Below are positions 25,300-38,500 of a DNA stretch of 64,000 nucleotides, piece after piece. How positions within the stretch are numbered: position 1 is the stretch's first letter; every line of letters starts with the position of its first letter. Under the pieces are notes generated by a model. That model was not told the DNA's origin. It ran no database searches and saw only the letters and a list, made by a program, of their open reading frames with translations. The stretch spans positions 4,342,501 to 4,406,500 of the forward strand of contig CM034132.1 of the NCBI GenBank assembly GCA_019914995.1, read 5' to 3'. The stretch is from Acanthochlamys bracteata. Lineage: Eukaryota; Streptophyta; Magnoliopsida; Pandanales; Velloziaceae. Both the position numbers and the translations under genes were made by a program.

Positions 25300-28200
25300 A
25301 TATATAAGTAATACAAAAATATAAAAACTTGAATACAGTCTAAAATAAGGGCAAAACTATTGGTCCAAATAATTATTTCAACTATTTAATCCAACTAATT
25401 GATCTATTATATTTCAATATATTAGCAATGTTGAGAACCAAATGCAAAACTAATAAACAATTCAAATGATAAATATAGATAAAGAAATAATAGGATTAAG
25501 AAAAGTTTTAGAAACTCCATAATTTTTTCAGCAATAGCATAAGAGTGTCACTTAATATTTTATGAGTCATGCTTATATTGTAAACAAAAGCAATCACATT
25601 TTTATAATGTAACATATTTTTTAAAATCAAATAATTCTATCTTATTAGCGTATCAAGATCGAACTTTCGAGGTGTTAGATTTTCAGTATTGAAGGACCTA
25701 ATAAATATAGCTAACCGTTAGTTTGAATTATTAAGCTAAGAAATAGCAATATGAATATTATTAATTTAATCAGTTATGTTGGACCTCCAAGTTAAATTAG
25801 GCCCAAATTAGTAACATGAAGGTTGGTTGGACTCGAGTGAAAGACGGGATGGCCAGGTTATGTCCGAGTTAATAAAGTTGGAGCCTAGTGACGGCGCTTC
25901 AAGTGAAAAACAAACTAGCTAACTTGATAGGTGCTATAGTAGCTGATCTTAGGTTGGGCCAAGCTTGTATCTGGCTTGTGAGCTTAACAATTCACGCCCT
26001 TTAATAGTTCCGTATTTGCTAGAATATGCATGTACTTATATGTGAGTGATGATAACTCCTAAATAGTTGGCTAATTATTTTTAGGTAGGAACTCGATTCA
26101 ACAATTTGTCATATTCATATATGATTTTACAATTAAATTGAAATATCCAAGCAAAATATTATTACAGTAAAAGTCCACATATATATTGAGTTTATATCGA
26201 TATCATAAAACTGAATTACCTTGTGTTCTGAACCATTATCTAGCATGATGCAAATGATATGATTACTTAAAATCAAAATCTTGTATTACATTTATAATGC
26301 AATCAACAATGTTCTTAACATAACGTTTATGATCAATGTGTCAAATCAACAAATTTGTTTCTTTAGTCATTGTGAATCTAAATAATATGTAATTACCTTC
26401 AATAATATGTTTACTTTACCACCCCAAATTGCAAATGTCAATGCTACAAAAACATTCAATAAATATATTTTATATTTCAATCTAGTAGACATTTTGCCAT
26501 AATAAGCTAACCACTCATAATGATTGCGCTATTAAATTTTAAAATTGTAAACAATATATTCTTTTAATATGATTTTCTAAGAAGATGACTCAATAAACTT
26601 AAAGGTGCAATCTATGGGACAAATTATACTGGTTAGAGAACTAACCACATTAGAGTTATACAACCAATTATTTATTGAACCATCCGAATTGAATTGAAAT
26701 TATTATGAGAGCGTCTTCTCCCTTCCATGTTCATGTTACATTTTAACTATGACTTGTTAATTGTAGCAATAAGATTAGCATTTAGAACTTTTATGGTAAA
26801 ATTTACATATCACCAGTACTTTATTTTTATTATATTTTATTCACATTTAAATCTATAGTAAAATAATTTAAGCTTCACAAGTTGTGCATTTTACGTATTT
26901 TTGTGATGTTAATGTGGGTACCAATGTTGCTTATCGATGTCAAACCTGAACTTCTTGTAGTACTTGGCATTGGAGAAACTTCGTTGCCTCTTTGACTAAC
27001 TGTTCGTCTTTACATTGGAGGAACTTAGTCATCTTCCTTTATATTGGTAATCTATACTTCCTCTAAATTTTGGTTAGCAATTCTATAGACATTGGTAGTA
27101 AGATTAATGGTGACCATATTTTAATCCATTTATAATACTAGAAGTAAGAGAGATATTATTAAGAATGTGAGGATGAGAATTTCAGTATGAGGTGAGAAAA
27201 TAGAATGAAGGAGATGGTATTTATGGCTGAAATATTTTTAAAAAAATTATAAAAAAATAACAAATTATCACATAGTTAGTAATTAGCAACATTCATAGTT
27301 TATTATTATTGACCAATCAGGGCACGCAGTAGGGATAGAGGTCACGGTCTGGCACGTATTGTTCATGGATCGATTCGTGCTAAACAATTTGCCGAAGAAG
27401 CGGGTCATAAGTAACTCTGTTTAGTCTGTCTCAAATTACACCTCTAATTACATTTCTAAAAGAAATTCTCAAACAAATCTATATTGTTATTGCATAGTGA
27501 GACTAATAATCTATAACTTACAAAAAATAAGGAACGGATGGATCAAATAATTATGTTTTAGTTACTCCTTTCTAGATTGCCATTGTAACTTTTGTCAATA
27601 AATAGAGATTATTATTATTGTTCATCTAAAATTAAAATATAAAAATTCATTGAGAAAATTTTCACTCTTAAATATGGTCCTGTATATAATTATGATAATT
27701 TTTCATAGCTCAAATGGGATCAAATGATGTCTATATTATTTCAAAAATATAAATACATTTTGAAATATATCACATAAAAGATTCAACTATAAAATGTAAA
27801 AAATATACATAGCATACACCTAAGGTTTTTATATAATTATACAACTATATGGGAATGCAAAGTTGAAACAACTCAATAAGTTTGATTAAGTAATGGGCAA
27901 ATTTTACTTTGAAAATGAAAATAAATCTAAAATATATCATTGAGTTTCATTTTTTGAACTATTTAGAACAATTTAAGAGACCTAAAGTTAAATAATTAAA
28001 ATTCAATATGTACTTTTCTTCTTTTTATTTGTCAAATAGAGTAGTCTAGTATATTAAAAAAACATAGTGCATTAATTAGTGAAAAATTTGGTCTGAATCT
28101 ATGGTACAACCAAGCCACTTAAAGTTTTAATTCTAATATAGTTATAAAGAATAAATATATTAAAAAAATGCTCTTATGTATTCTTAAATAATAATCATAA

Positions 28201-29960
28201 TAACTGAGTTAACTAAAGTAAGCATTAAATTTCTTTTAGATTTAAGAAAAATTTTAGTATATAAAAGAGGATAGTCAATGCTCACTACAAAATATTTGTG
28301 GCAAACAATTGTGAAACTAATACTCATCTAAGAAATGAAAAATTATTATTTATTTGATGATAAGAAAAGGCTTACAGTTTTATAACAGTACATTCTCTAT
28401 GTCAAGTTGAATTATGTTGCAATTCACACGAATTTCATTTTTTAAGAAAAACACAAATGAAAATTTAAATAAAGAAAATATAAATCCACACAGTCTCTTT
28501 TGTTTTCATCTTTTAAGAGTATGAAAAGTAATCTTAATATTAAAATGGATTTATCAATAAGTGATTCTATCGAGATGATGGTGGGGTTAGATGCTGGAAT
28601 CTTTTATTATTATAATCCTTGTAATATGCTTCATTAATAATAATAATAAATTAATAATTGACGCTTGTAATTATTGCCCTTCAATTCAATAATTCATACA
28701 ATTTCTTTCGATTAAGTGTGAATTGTTTTCTTATTTCTACATTACTTTTTTGTAAATTCTAGATTTCTAATTTTATAAATAATAAAATAAAATAAAATAA
28801 AAATATTTATTATATTTATTAAGTAAAAAGTGTAAAATAGTGATAAAAAAATTATTAAATGAAAATAATAATATAATATGAATATACAGAATATAGTTCA
28901 TGTATATAACGAAATTGTTAATATTTGTGAATAAAGCAGAAATAAAAAAGTAAAGAAGAACATAGAAATCATAGGAAGATTATATTTCCTTTTGTTCATT
29001 AGTTAGAGAAATGAATTAAAAGAAAATGACAAAAAAAGAATAGTCTATTATTATATATTTATCATAGAAATGAAGATAGCATATGGTTAAAAAATTAATT
29101 AAGTATTCAAAAAATGAAAATATCAAAGAATGAGAATTAAAGAAAAAGTGTAAGTAAATAGTGAAGCTCAATAAAAAGTGTAAAAAAGATTATGATCTAA
29201 CAAATGATAAACTAAATGAAATTAAGGGAATGTTTGATTCATTCCCTTACATATAACATATTAATCACATTTTTGAAAATCTTAATTGCCATTAATTTTG
29301 CATTTAGTTCATTTTTACTAAATCATTAAACTACTAGAAATGCTACATTACCTTATTTGTTTGAATTCAATATTCTCAAAAATCTTCTAGAGTTTTACCA
29401 AAATACAACTTATTTGTATAAATAACAAAAACCAACTCATCGTATCCAAATTAACAAAGCATCTAACTAAAAACAATATATAAAAAAACCAAATCATCCT
29501 ATTCAAATAAAGCAAACACATTTAACCAAATTATCATGAATCCAAATTAACCAAATATAAAAAAAATAAATGAAACCTAAGTCCTATAAAGATTAACTCA
29601 TTAAATCTTTATCACAAAATCTATATTTAAATCCACAAAATAAAAATAAAAAATGACAATAAGTATTTTTGGTATTTCAGAAGTAATCGAACAAACAACA
29701 CCACCTCTCCATATGGTAATTCGGATTCTCTATTGGAGGTAATCTCCTATTCCTCATAGGTTCAGATTGTCTTCATTTTGATGTACCAAATGTTAGAATC
29801 ACATACTTTCATGTTTAAATTTTTTAAATTTTTGTGAGGATAATCCAAACCAACCTATCATTAACGCATGAAGTAAAGTTAAATTTTAAAACTAATATGA
29901 TATTATATTGGATATGCTATTTAAATGAAGTTATATACTTTCTTAAAATTACTATAAGAA
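25300..29960. other. AT-rich intergenic desert
   Basis: This 4.6-kb stretch is dominated by A and T and has no credible gene. A short coding-like patch lies at 27325-27414 and is listed separately. A mixed-composition segment at 25790-26010 (words such as GACGGGATGGCC and GTGACGGCGCTTC) may be a transposon fragment. A short palindrome, GGGAATGTTTGATTCATTCCC-like, lies near 29226-29246. The right part (29600-29960) may be the body of the possible Helitron ending at 30003. Confidence 0.5.
27325..27414 (+). pseudogene. Short GC-rich coding-like patch, unrecognised
   Basis: A roughly 100-bp island with far more G and C than the surrounding desert reads open for 29 codons ending in TAA at 27412-27414. 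The tail includes GLARIVHGSIRAKQFAEEAG, which has the look of a real protein end rich in charged and small residues. No start codon or upstream exon is seen. I do not recognise the family. It may be a captured exon or a retro-inserted fragment. Confidence 0.3.
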
Positions 29961-29970
29961 ATATAAATAA

Positions 29971-30003
29971 CTACCCTTCATAATGCACGGACAAAATGCT
30001 AGT
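29971..30003 (+). mobile_element. Possible Helitron 3' terminus
   Basis: The sequence CTACCCTTCATAATGCACGG, then ACAAAATGCTAGT, resembles the 3' end of plant Helitrons: an imperfect short hairpin (CCTTCAT with ATGCACGG) followed about 10 nt later by CTAG before a T. The stem has mismatches, and the 5' TC terminus was not found. This is therefore a candidate end of a decayed non-autonomous copy lying to its left. Confidence 0.35.
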
Positions 30004-30698
30004 TATATTTAAAATTAAGACATATATTTAGATTTTATTATGATGTGATATATGGGCTTACATCTGAAAGTAAAAATATTTTATAGTTGGGATTGAATTC
30101 ATAATTTTAAGTCTCGAGCTGGCATAAATGGTTATCGAATAGTTAGAATTATAACCCTATCTTATAGTCTCAACTAAAAGGCGTCTGTTAATTACTTATA
30201 AGTGAATTTGTAAATTAAGCTATTAGAAAACGAGATTGTGAAAGTAATATTAAAGCAAATATAAGAAATATTTTGGAAGTGAACTTTGGTAGAAAAAAGT
30301 TCTTTGGAATCACTTACAATAAAGATTTGCTTGAAGAAATAAATTTTACAATAAATAAAATACTACTTAATTAAAAAGATAAATTAAATATTTAGTTTCT
30401 TTTCTTTTTGCAAATTAGCCATTTGTATATCATGAATTGGTGTATATTATGAATTGGTAAGTTGGTCCAAAATACATATAAAGATAGCACCTACAAAAAG
30501 CTCCAATAAAATTTATATCTTAGAAAATTATGGACTTTTTTAAGATAGTTTGTAAAAGATATTCTATATAGATATCTTGGGAGAATCTTCTAGAGAAGCC
30601 TTTTACATATTAAGTTAAACAATCACTTTTATCTATTAGGGAGGTGAGATGCTATAAATATGAGAATAATATCCCTCACTTGGAATCATCGATAAAGT

Positions 30699-31403
30699 TG
30701 TAATTATCAAACTCTTATAAGCTCTTTAAACATTCTAATGAAGCTTTCCTTTAATCCATAACTTTCCATTCTTTTTAACTCCATTCTCTTAATATTTTTT
30801 TGGAAATCTTTAAGACTTACTTTGCAATATAGGCAAAAGTTGTCTAAGTGTCGTATGGGTACTATCATATTTATAGTCCAGTGAAAGTTGGTATCAGTAC
30901 TAAATTTCGACAGTAGTGATACCAAAAGAACCCCCACTATACTGATGGCCAGGCCGCAAGAAGTCGTCACGACAGAAGAGGTATTGCAAGAGTAAGCACG
31001 TAGGTGGAACACCACAATGCACCCACCGAAGCTCGTATCCAGTCCAAGGCCCCATATACAGATGTTATGGAGCCATGCATTGCTACCTTGAAGCAACTAT
31101 GGAATGTTTATCTGTACTGGCACTTTGAACTGGCACTTACCTCTCAAGTATGGGTTCCAACGTTAAAGATCTTGGTAGAGAGATTGATAATTTATAAATA
31201 GAATATACAAAAATTATCCAAGCAGTGAAAATGTCAATCTAAGAGTTTAACAACTCTTTCAAAAGAGATATTAGTACCTTCACGAAAGACGTCTCTGCTC
31301 TACGCAATTTCGTAATTATCAAACTCTTATATGATCTTTAAGCATTATAGTGAAGCTTTCCTTTTATCTTTACATTTTCATTCTCTTTTACTCTATTCTC
31401 TTA
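30699..31403 (+). mobile_element. Truncated LTR-retrotransposon relic
   Basis: Direct repeats of about 93 bp at 30699-30792 and 31311-31403 share TAATTATCAAACTCTTATA, GAAGCTTTCCTT and CATTCTCTTTTA-like words. Downstream of the first copy, TGGTATCAG at 30889-30897 matches the start of the initiator-Met-tRNA primer-binding site used by many plant retrotransposons. An ATG at 30945 then opens a broken gag-like frame (MARPQEVVTTEEVLQE, then a stop). Later patches (KDLGREIDNL near 31170) look like a gag coiled coil with stops. Protease, reverse transcriptase and integrase are absent, so this is a deleted copy with partial LTRs. The family is undetermined. Confidence 0.55.
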
Positions 31404-32377
31404 CGAGCTGTTTGGATTGAGGGTACATAAGAGCACTGGAGAGTAAAGATCAATTACTCTTCGTTGCTCTTTTTTAGAAATAAAGTTATAAGAGTAGATG
31501 AGAGTAAAATTTCTCTATATTACTCTTATAAGGGGAGTAATCGGTTACACCTCACTTTTGGTGTATCCGAGAGGAAAAATAATTTTAAATCTATTGAATT
31601 TATGAAGTTACTATCTTATCCGTCTTGTTATGTTGTATTTATGGCGAAGTTTTATTTTTCTTTGTTTTTTCACTCCATTAGCCACTGGTCGTCCGCACCT
31701 GCTAGTCTCTGCTCTCACCGTGCCGTAGCTCGCTGCCCTCGCCACTATCGATCCAGGTATGTTCTAGGTTTTTTCTGATGATACATTATTATATTTACGC
31801 ATTGTTTTTCGATTTCATTTGATTTTGTTGACTTCAATTTCGTGTGATTTTTTTGATTTTGTCTGATTTTTCGTTTACATATGAAGATATCTTTTGATTC
31901 TTAAATTTGGTCTCTGATTTCGTCTAATTTTTCTTTGATTTTCTTCTTCGATTTTGTCTAATTTTCTCGTTTTCATTTGAATATATAATCTGATTTCTTA
32001 GATTTCATACTCGACTTCGTCTGATTTTTTTTTTAAATTTCTTCGAAGTTGTTTCGATTTTCTTTGATTTCGTCTAATCTGATTTTTAATAACACTAGCT
32101 ACATTAGTATTTCGGACTAGATACCCTTTCACTTAGCCAAAATATACAAAAAAATATTTCAAATATTTTATAAAAATTATTCTTAATTACTCTTGAATTA
32201 TCAGCAAGAGTGATTATTTACTTTCTATTACTCATATTAATAAATTTAAATATTACGAAAGTAGATTGTTAATTTTACTCGCATCTCCGCTCAGTACACT
32301 ACTTTCAATTTCTCTCTCTTTGTTACTTTTTATTTATTATCCAGCCCAACAAAAATATAGCATATTCGCCATTTCAA
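31404..32377. other. RST1 upstream region with T-rich degenerate repeats
   Basis: From about 31810 to 32085, phrases of the type GATTTYGTCTRATTTT recur many times, forming a T-rich degenerate repeat. Just before it, a GC-rich segment (31680-31756) ends in a good donor (CCAG|GTATGT). An acceptor-like CCGCTCAG lies at 32284-32291. Together these could be a non-coding first exon and leader intron of RST1, or a captured gene fragment inside a transposon. A promoter was not identified. Confidence 0.35.
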
Positions 32378-32518
32378 ATGTTCGATCATCCCGGCGGTGG
32401 CGGTGGAAATCATAATGGACTCCAGTTCTTCGGTGTACGCCCACCTTCTCGAGCGCACTCGGGTGCCTCAACCAGAACTACAGCGATACGCCGTAGCTGC
32501 AATCTTCCACAAGCTTAA
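32378..32518 (+). other. Overlapping upstream ORF at the RST1 start, 46 codons
   Basis: An ATG at 32378 opens a frame ([18 protein letters not shown] and on) that runs through the RST1 start codon at 32415 in a different frame and stops at TAA 32516-32518. Ribosomes using it would bypass the RST1 AUG. Whether 32378 lies within the mRNA is unknown. Confidence 0.45.
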
Positions 32519-35500
32519 ATCTTCTTATTCTTCTTCTACCCTAGTCGGAATCAACTCGAACTCCGGCAGAGAAGCCCTATCGCAGTGCCTCCGATCACCG
32601 TCGCCCGCTGCCGCAGACCAAGCAGTTCGCGAGCTCTGCCGCTTTGCCAAAGATGGGTTGGTTACCCCGCAGGACGCACTTGTCGAGCTGCAGGCTGGGT
32701 TGGAGGGCTGTGCTCCACAGATCTTCGGCGTGTTTGTTAAGGCGATTGGGTTTGTTTGCCGCTTTGCGTTTAAAAATGATCGGAATTGGGGCAGGAGATT
32801 CGATCCTGTTGAGCTTCACCCATTTATTAAGGTATGTAGTGGGAGTTTTGGACAGTAGGCCCTTCCTAATAATTGTGTTTGGCATCGTGATATTCTTTCT
32901 TGATACTTGAGTTTGATAACGGTCTTATGCTTTGCAGTTGACTGTCTGTACTTATGACATACAGTGAAATTTATTTTTCATGGTTTTCTTTGTTTAATCT
33001 AAGGGCGAATATCACCAATTTACCTCCAAAATGTTGGGTTAAATTCATATGTTTCGCCAATCTTCGAATCGTTCGTAGCCACCAGCATTGCCTTCTCATC
33101 CTATTTGTGCCACTCCATCAATTACCCATCCTTTTTAGTTAGCCAAGTGTTCTCGCCTAACTGCTCAATCAGTGATATGCGGCTGCTAAAAATGTGTATT
33201 AGTTGTAATCGTGGGGTTGTTTATGCAAGAAAATGTTTCCACAACTTCTCTAAAATCTCTTTTGTTTTTCAGTTCCATTTAAAAGAAAAAATTTTAGCAC
33301 TGGTGCCAATTCCACCTTTTGTCTAATTACTTAAATTGAGTTTATCTCATGATAGAAAATAATCTTTTGGTACAAAATTATGGGTAATTTGACTGAGTGG
33401 CACCTGGTGAAATGAAAAAGTAGAAGTCATTGACATGTATAGAACTTTTTAAATATTGGTGATACATATGAAATAAATGCAAACCCTTGATAGGTGTTGC
33501 TAATATTACTCATAGTCTATACTTGGTTTTAAGGAAGAAGAAGAGGAAGTAAAAGCGGAAGAAATAAAGGAGATAAAGTAAATAGAGGTTTGTCCAGCCT
33601 TTGCTCTTTCTTGAAAGAGTTCAAATAGTAGGAGAGAAAATCCTTTTACTTTTCCTTCTATTTCTTCTCTCTGACCAAATACTAAATAAGCTAATAGTGT
33701 GTCTCTTCTCTTACTTCCTCTCAAACCAAAGAAAGTCTTAATTTAATCTTTCAAGCTTCTAAATTTGGATGCTTGTAATTGGTGGCTTGATCATGTCTCA
33801 TCTGCTTCTATTATGAAACTTGATTAATTATGTTTGTTTTCTATGGTACTATGTTTTTAGCCATCCAAAAGTTGAGCAAATCTTATTAAAACTTAAACTA
33901 AACTTAGAAACAACAACACAAGAAAGTTAACATAAAATCAAGTACTCCTTTATTTTATTACTTCAAAAGAGTAGAAGAAACAGAGGAGGATAGCATGCTT
34001 TCTCGAGTACAGAATGCCACTTTGTTAGACAATGGATAATTACCTACTTTTGCCTTTAGCGGAGGCACGTTTAATGATATAATTAAGATATCTGTTCAAA
34101 CACAATCCAGTATAGGCAAAAGCTAGAAAGACCTTTTAGCGTGAGAGCAAATGTCGCAAGAACAACTTCATTTCGGAAAGCTTATGCTATGCTAAGACAA
34201 TAGCAAGAACCAGAAAGGTGTTTGTGCGTAAAATTCCCCTCCATACCGTAAGAGTCGAGTTCTATGCTTCAAATAAAAATTGTTAGTGCAAGGATGCTTT
34301 GCACAGGATCTAAGACTCAAATATGGTCATTGTATATCAAAATTCAATTTTGGTGATATCAGAAAAGGTATTATCTAATGGTAAACTGAAGAAGTAGGAA
34401 GCGACAGATTATCATCCGTTCAAATGCTTAGGGTGCCTAACTGTAATGGCTAGCAGGTGGAGTAATAACATTGGAAATAGAGTATAAACTATGCTGGTTG
34501 CTTGCCCATGATATAATCATACTCCATGAACTTTACCAACCATTGAGGTGAAGACAGCAACCACTTTGGCAAAATCATTGTGGCATAAATATAAATTGAG
34601 ACCTCATCCAAATGGCACTTAAGATCTAGTCTGGAGAAAAAAGCAAGCACCATCGAGTTTGTCAAGAAGCTCGTCAATAACATGATGGTGATGGTGATGA
34701 GAATATACTAGTATACACAAGCTCCTGGTCCCAAAATTGTATCCTGACTAAAAGCAATAGGGAAAAGTTATGGTACTATGCTTAATAGTCCATCGTAAGC
34801 ATCTCAAATATGTTGCATTAGATCTCAAGTACAGTGCATTTAGTCCTGGCCTTTTGAACCGCAACAACTGTAAGGTTACACATTTGGCAAGGAGTGTTAG
34901 AGTCTTTGGAAAAAGAAAATTTATTTCATTAGGAAAATAATATGCATATATCATGGTATATACATGTTTCAAATTACAAAATAAATAATAAAGCAATACC
35001 TGAGGGAACACCCAGAAGGAAGGGAATTAAATGATCTTGTTCTTGAGTAGGTGGTAGGTTGAGTGGAAGTTTGAAACACCTTGTTGGTGATCCAAGACTG
35101 GTGTTAGGTCTAGCCAGAAATCACTCGTTGTGTATGAGTTTTAGAAATGTTGGCTACAAGTAGGCATTATGAGAAAAGGGCAGATACATTGCGCTAGCTC
35201 TAAAGGGAATCAAGGCCACCTATCATATGACTTGTAGACAATTTGCTGCTAGACAAAGAAAATTTCATGTCTGAACTCTTTTAGTTATAAATCATATTGC
35301 AAGGCTCTCTAACCGTTGGAATCTAAGAACAAATCCATTTTGCGAGGTGGGAAAGGGTATACATCAACAAGTAAAATCAGCCCACTTGGATGGAAATAAG
35401 TACCCTGTTGGTAGATGACCTCTTTGGACTGCTGCCAGTTATCCGCTTCTTCATCTTTGAGCAGCTGTGCTAAGTAGATAGACAATGTATGTTTTGCAAA

Positions 35501-38500
35501 GCCCTGTGCTGATAAGTTAAGTGCTGCAAAGCTTGAATTTGTGTTATTTCTACTTGATTTGTACTTAAGAGACCGATGTTGTATATTCTTGAGAAATGGT
35601 GATCTATTTCGTTGCATTATTTTGGGCATTGTAGATATTTTAGATCTAGATGGTCCGGATGTGCCAATTACTTCCTTAATCATGAATGCTTTTGGTCAGC
35701 TAAGCTTGAATGTGTGTAGACATACTAAACAATTATATGCTAATAGGGATAAGCTTAAGTAATAATTAGTCTTTCTACTCTCCTTGAAGCCCTTGTTAGG
35801 GACTTGATCGAGGACATTGTTTATAACAGTGCGAAATTGTGGGAAAGGCCCAATGTAGCAGATCTCATCTAGTGGCATAAGGCTTTGCTGTTGTTTATAG
35901 CTGTTCTACTCCCTTGAAGGAGTGGTAGATCCAGTCGAGAGGGCTGGAAATGCGAAGAAATCAATATTAATAGATATCAACTGTATTACTAGCCTTGAAC
36001 TTAACCTCCCAGTTCAAAATTTATTATGTTACTCTATTCTTTTGATTAAGGTTTATAATGTGTATTATCTGGGAGTAGAAATTTTTGTTCTTAAAATTGT
36101 AAGTTTGGATGAAATTGTACCACACACCAATATTCATAATTTTTAGAAAACGAATAATTAAGTAATTATAATAATGTCTTATTTAGTTGGGAAGTAGTTA
36201 AAGGAATGGAAGTTTAAAGAAATGTCATTGCTCACTTGAATTTGAGCTTGGCATATGATTGCTGCTCCCTGCGGTTGACTTGTGTCTTTAAGGTCGGCTC
36301 TCAGGATGTTTTCACCAATAAAATTGATCACAAATGCTGTTAGTTCTAGTCATCTAAACTTTGTCTTTCTTTATCATGAAATCAGTCTCACTTGAGAAAT
36401 ATTTTCGGATAGCATCATACTGCGTCTGTACTAGTGGTTGGCCAAGGACAAAACCAATTCATAGTTACTTATGTTTGTTGCATCTTTGCACTTCTTGTAT
36501 TTTCTTGGGGGTGGCCTATATTACCATCAGCATTATCGTAGCTGGAGGCTTGATCATATTTGATGGTTAAGTTGTTCTCATCAATGTCTTGAATCACTAA
36601 ATGCAACTTACTTATTGTGGGTACTGTTCTTGCATGCGCCAGAATTAATGTTAAAATACGGTAATGCTAACATCTGTTGCTTTTTGTTACGTCTTAGGTT
36701 GGGATGCTGTGGATATCTAGCTAGGCAGTTGACTACAGATACATGCTATGGACTACAAAGCTTGTTAATATCTTGTAGCCCATAGTTATGCAAAGCCAAC
36801 AGCTAGCTTAAACTGTACTTCTATTTTCCTTGTACATAATTCAAAGATTTACCTTCCTTGTCAGTAGAGTATGTTTTTGGTACGTTCAGTTGTTTAGGAA
36901 TTTGGTTTTTCAGATCAAACCTTTGTAGAAGTATCATTTTCCTTGAAGGAAGCTTTGGCTATATGTAGTCTGTACCGTAGCAGATTTGATTTGCCTGCTC
37001 TCTTGAGAAGTGGCAGAACTATTTAATCATAAATTGTGTTTCTTATAGTACAGGCTGCTTTGTGTTAGGATGGTTACTATTTCTTATGGGCTAGTGGTGT
37101 ATTCACCTTGTCCTGGTCAGCAATGTCTGCTCATCAATTGACTGTTACTGTTTTGTTTTGCAGGTCCTTTGTTTTCGCTCTGACGTGCAAGAAGAACTTA
37201 TCCAGCAGGTCATATTATTTATTGTTCACAATAAATTTATGGGAGGGGAGGTTGTGGTGGAGTTCTTGAAGCCAATTTTTTTCTATTCAATAATTCGAAT
37301 GCCATTTTCAGCTTCTCTTTACTCGTTTGTGAGAGAATTATATGCATCTGTTGCATCTGTGTGTTGCTCGCTTTCTTCTGAGGCTATGCCTTATATCAAG
37401 ATCTTAACAACGTGCCTGATGTACTTTTCCTGCAATAGCAATGAGGTAATGCTTGCTTATCCAAATTGGGAAGTTCCACTTAATTCTGAAATTGCCTAAA
37501 GATGTTTTCGGATTCCTAGTGATTGTATGGTTCCATATATACTTTTATGTTATTTAATCTTGTTGTGAAAGTTTCAGCCAGATTTGGATCCTTAATCTCC
37601 TAAAGTTTAGTTTCTCTAGGTTTCAACTAGATTTTAAATGTAGTTGTTTTGTTGGATGAAAAATCTCCTAAAGTTCCACCCTTGGATGAAAATGTCTGGA
37701 GGAATTTGACCAAGTTTAAAGTGAATGCTCCGTTTCTGTAGTGCTTCTCCCCTTATATTTGAACATACAAAGACTTTCAACTCTAATATTCACCTCTGTT
37801 TTCAATTCTCATTTCTGTATGCATGTTTGTTAATCTTTTCTTCATCTGTAATAAATGCTATATCTAGGAGCTGCTACTTTTGTAGGACTGAACTAGATTT
37901 TGTTAAGTACTTTCTGTGTTTCTTTCATTATTTTCCATACACAATCTACTTTTTTAGGAGATCTTCTAGGTAATTGATGGAAGTATTTGGTAGCATTTAT
38001 ATCATTACTGAAGACATTGTTCCCTATTGCTCTCTGATACATTTTCAAAGTTTCAGGAGGTTAAATGCTTCATTGGTTCCATCCAATGCCTGGTCGATGC
38101 AGTTGTGGTTGTCTTAAAGCAGACTAGACTTGCTGAAATGGTACTTCTACTTTACATACTCTCTTACATTGATCTGCTAAGTGATTATCTGGTTGCATTC
38201 AATGAAAATGTGCTTCTACTATGATTGATGAGAACTAGTAGGTAAAGAAAGATAAAAATGTATGAAATTAAGCAAAGGCGAAGAATAAGGAAGAATCTAG
38301 GTGAAAGAGAAGGGAAACACAAACTCAACTCAAAACTTTTTTTTATAATTTGGAACCGTTGAAATACTCATTAAGTCTATAGCTATGAACTTCCAATTAA
38401 CAAACTAGTACTAAACGAGGGTCCTGCCAAATGTAATCCTAGCAAATAATGTTTTTTCTGAAGTAACCCATACTATAACTTTAAACTTCCTTCCAAATAC

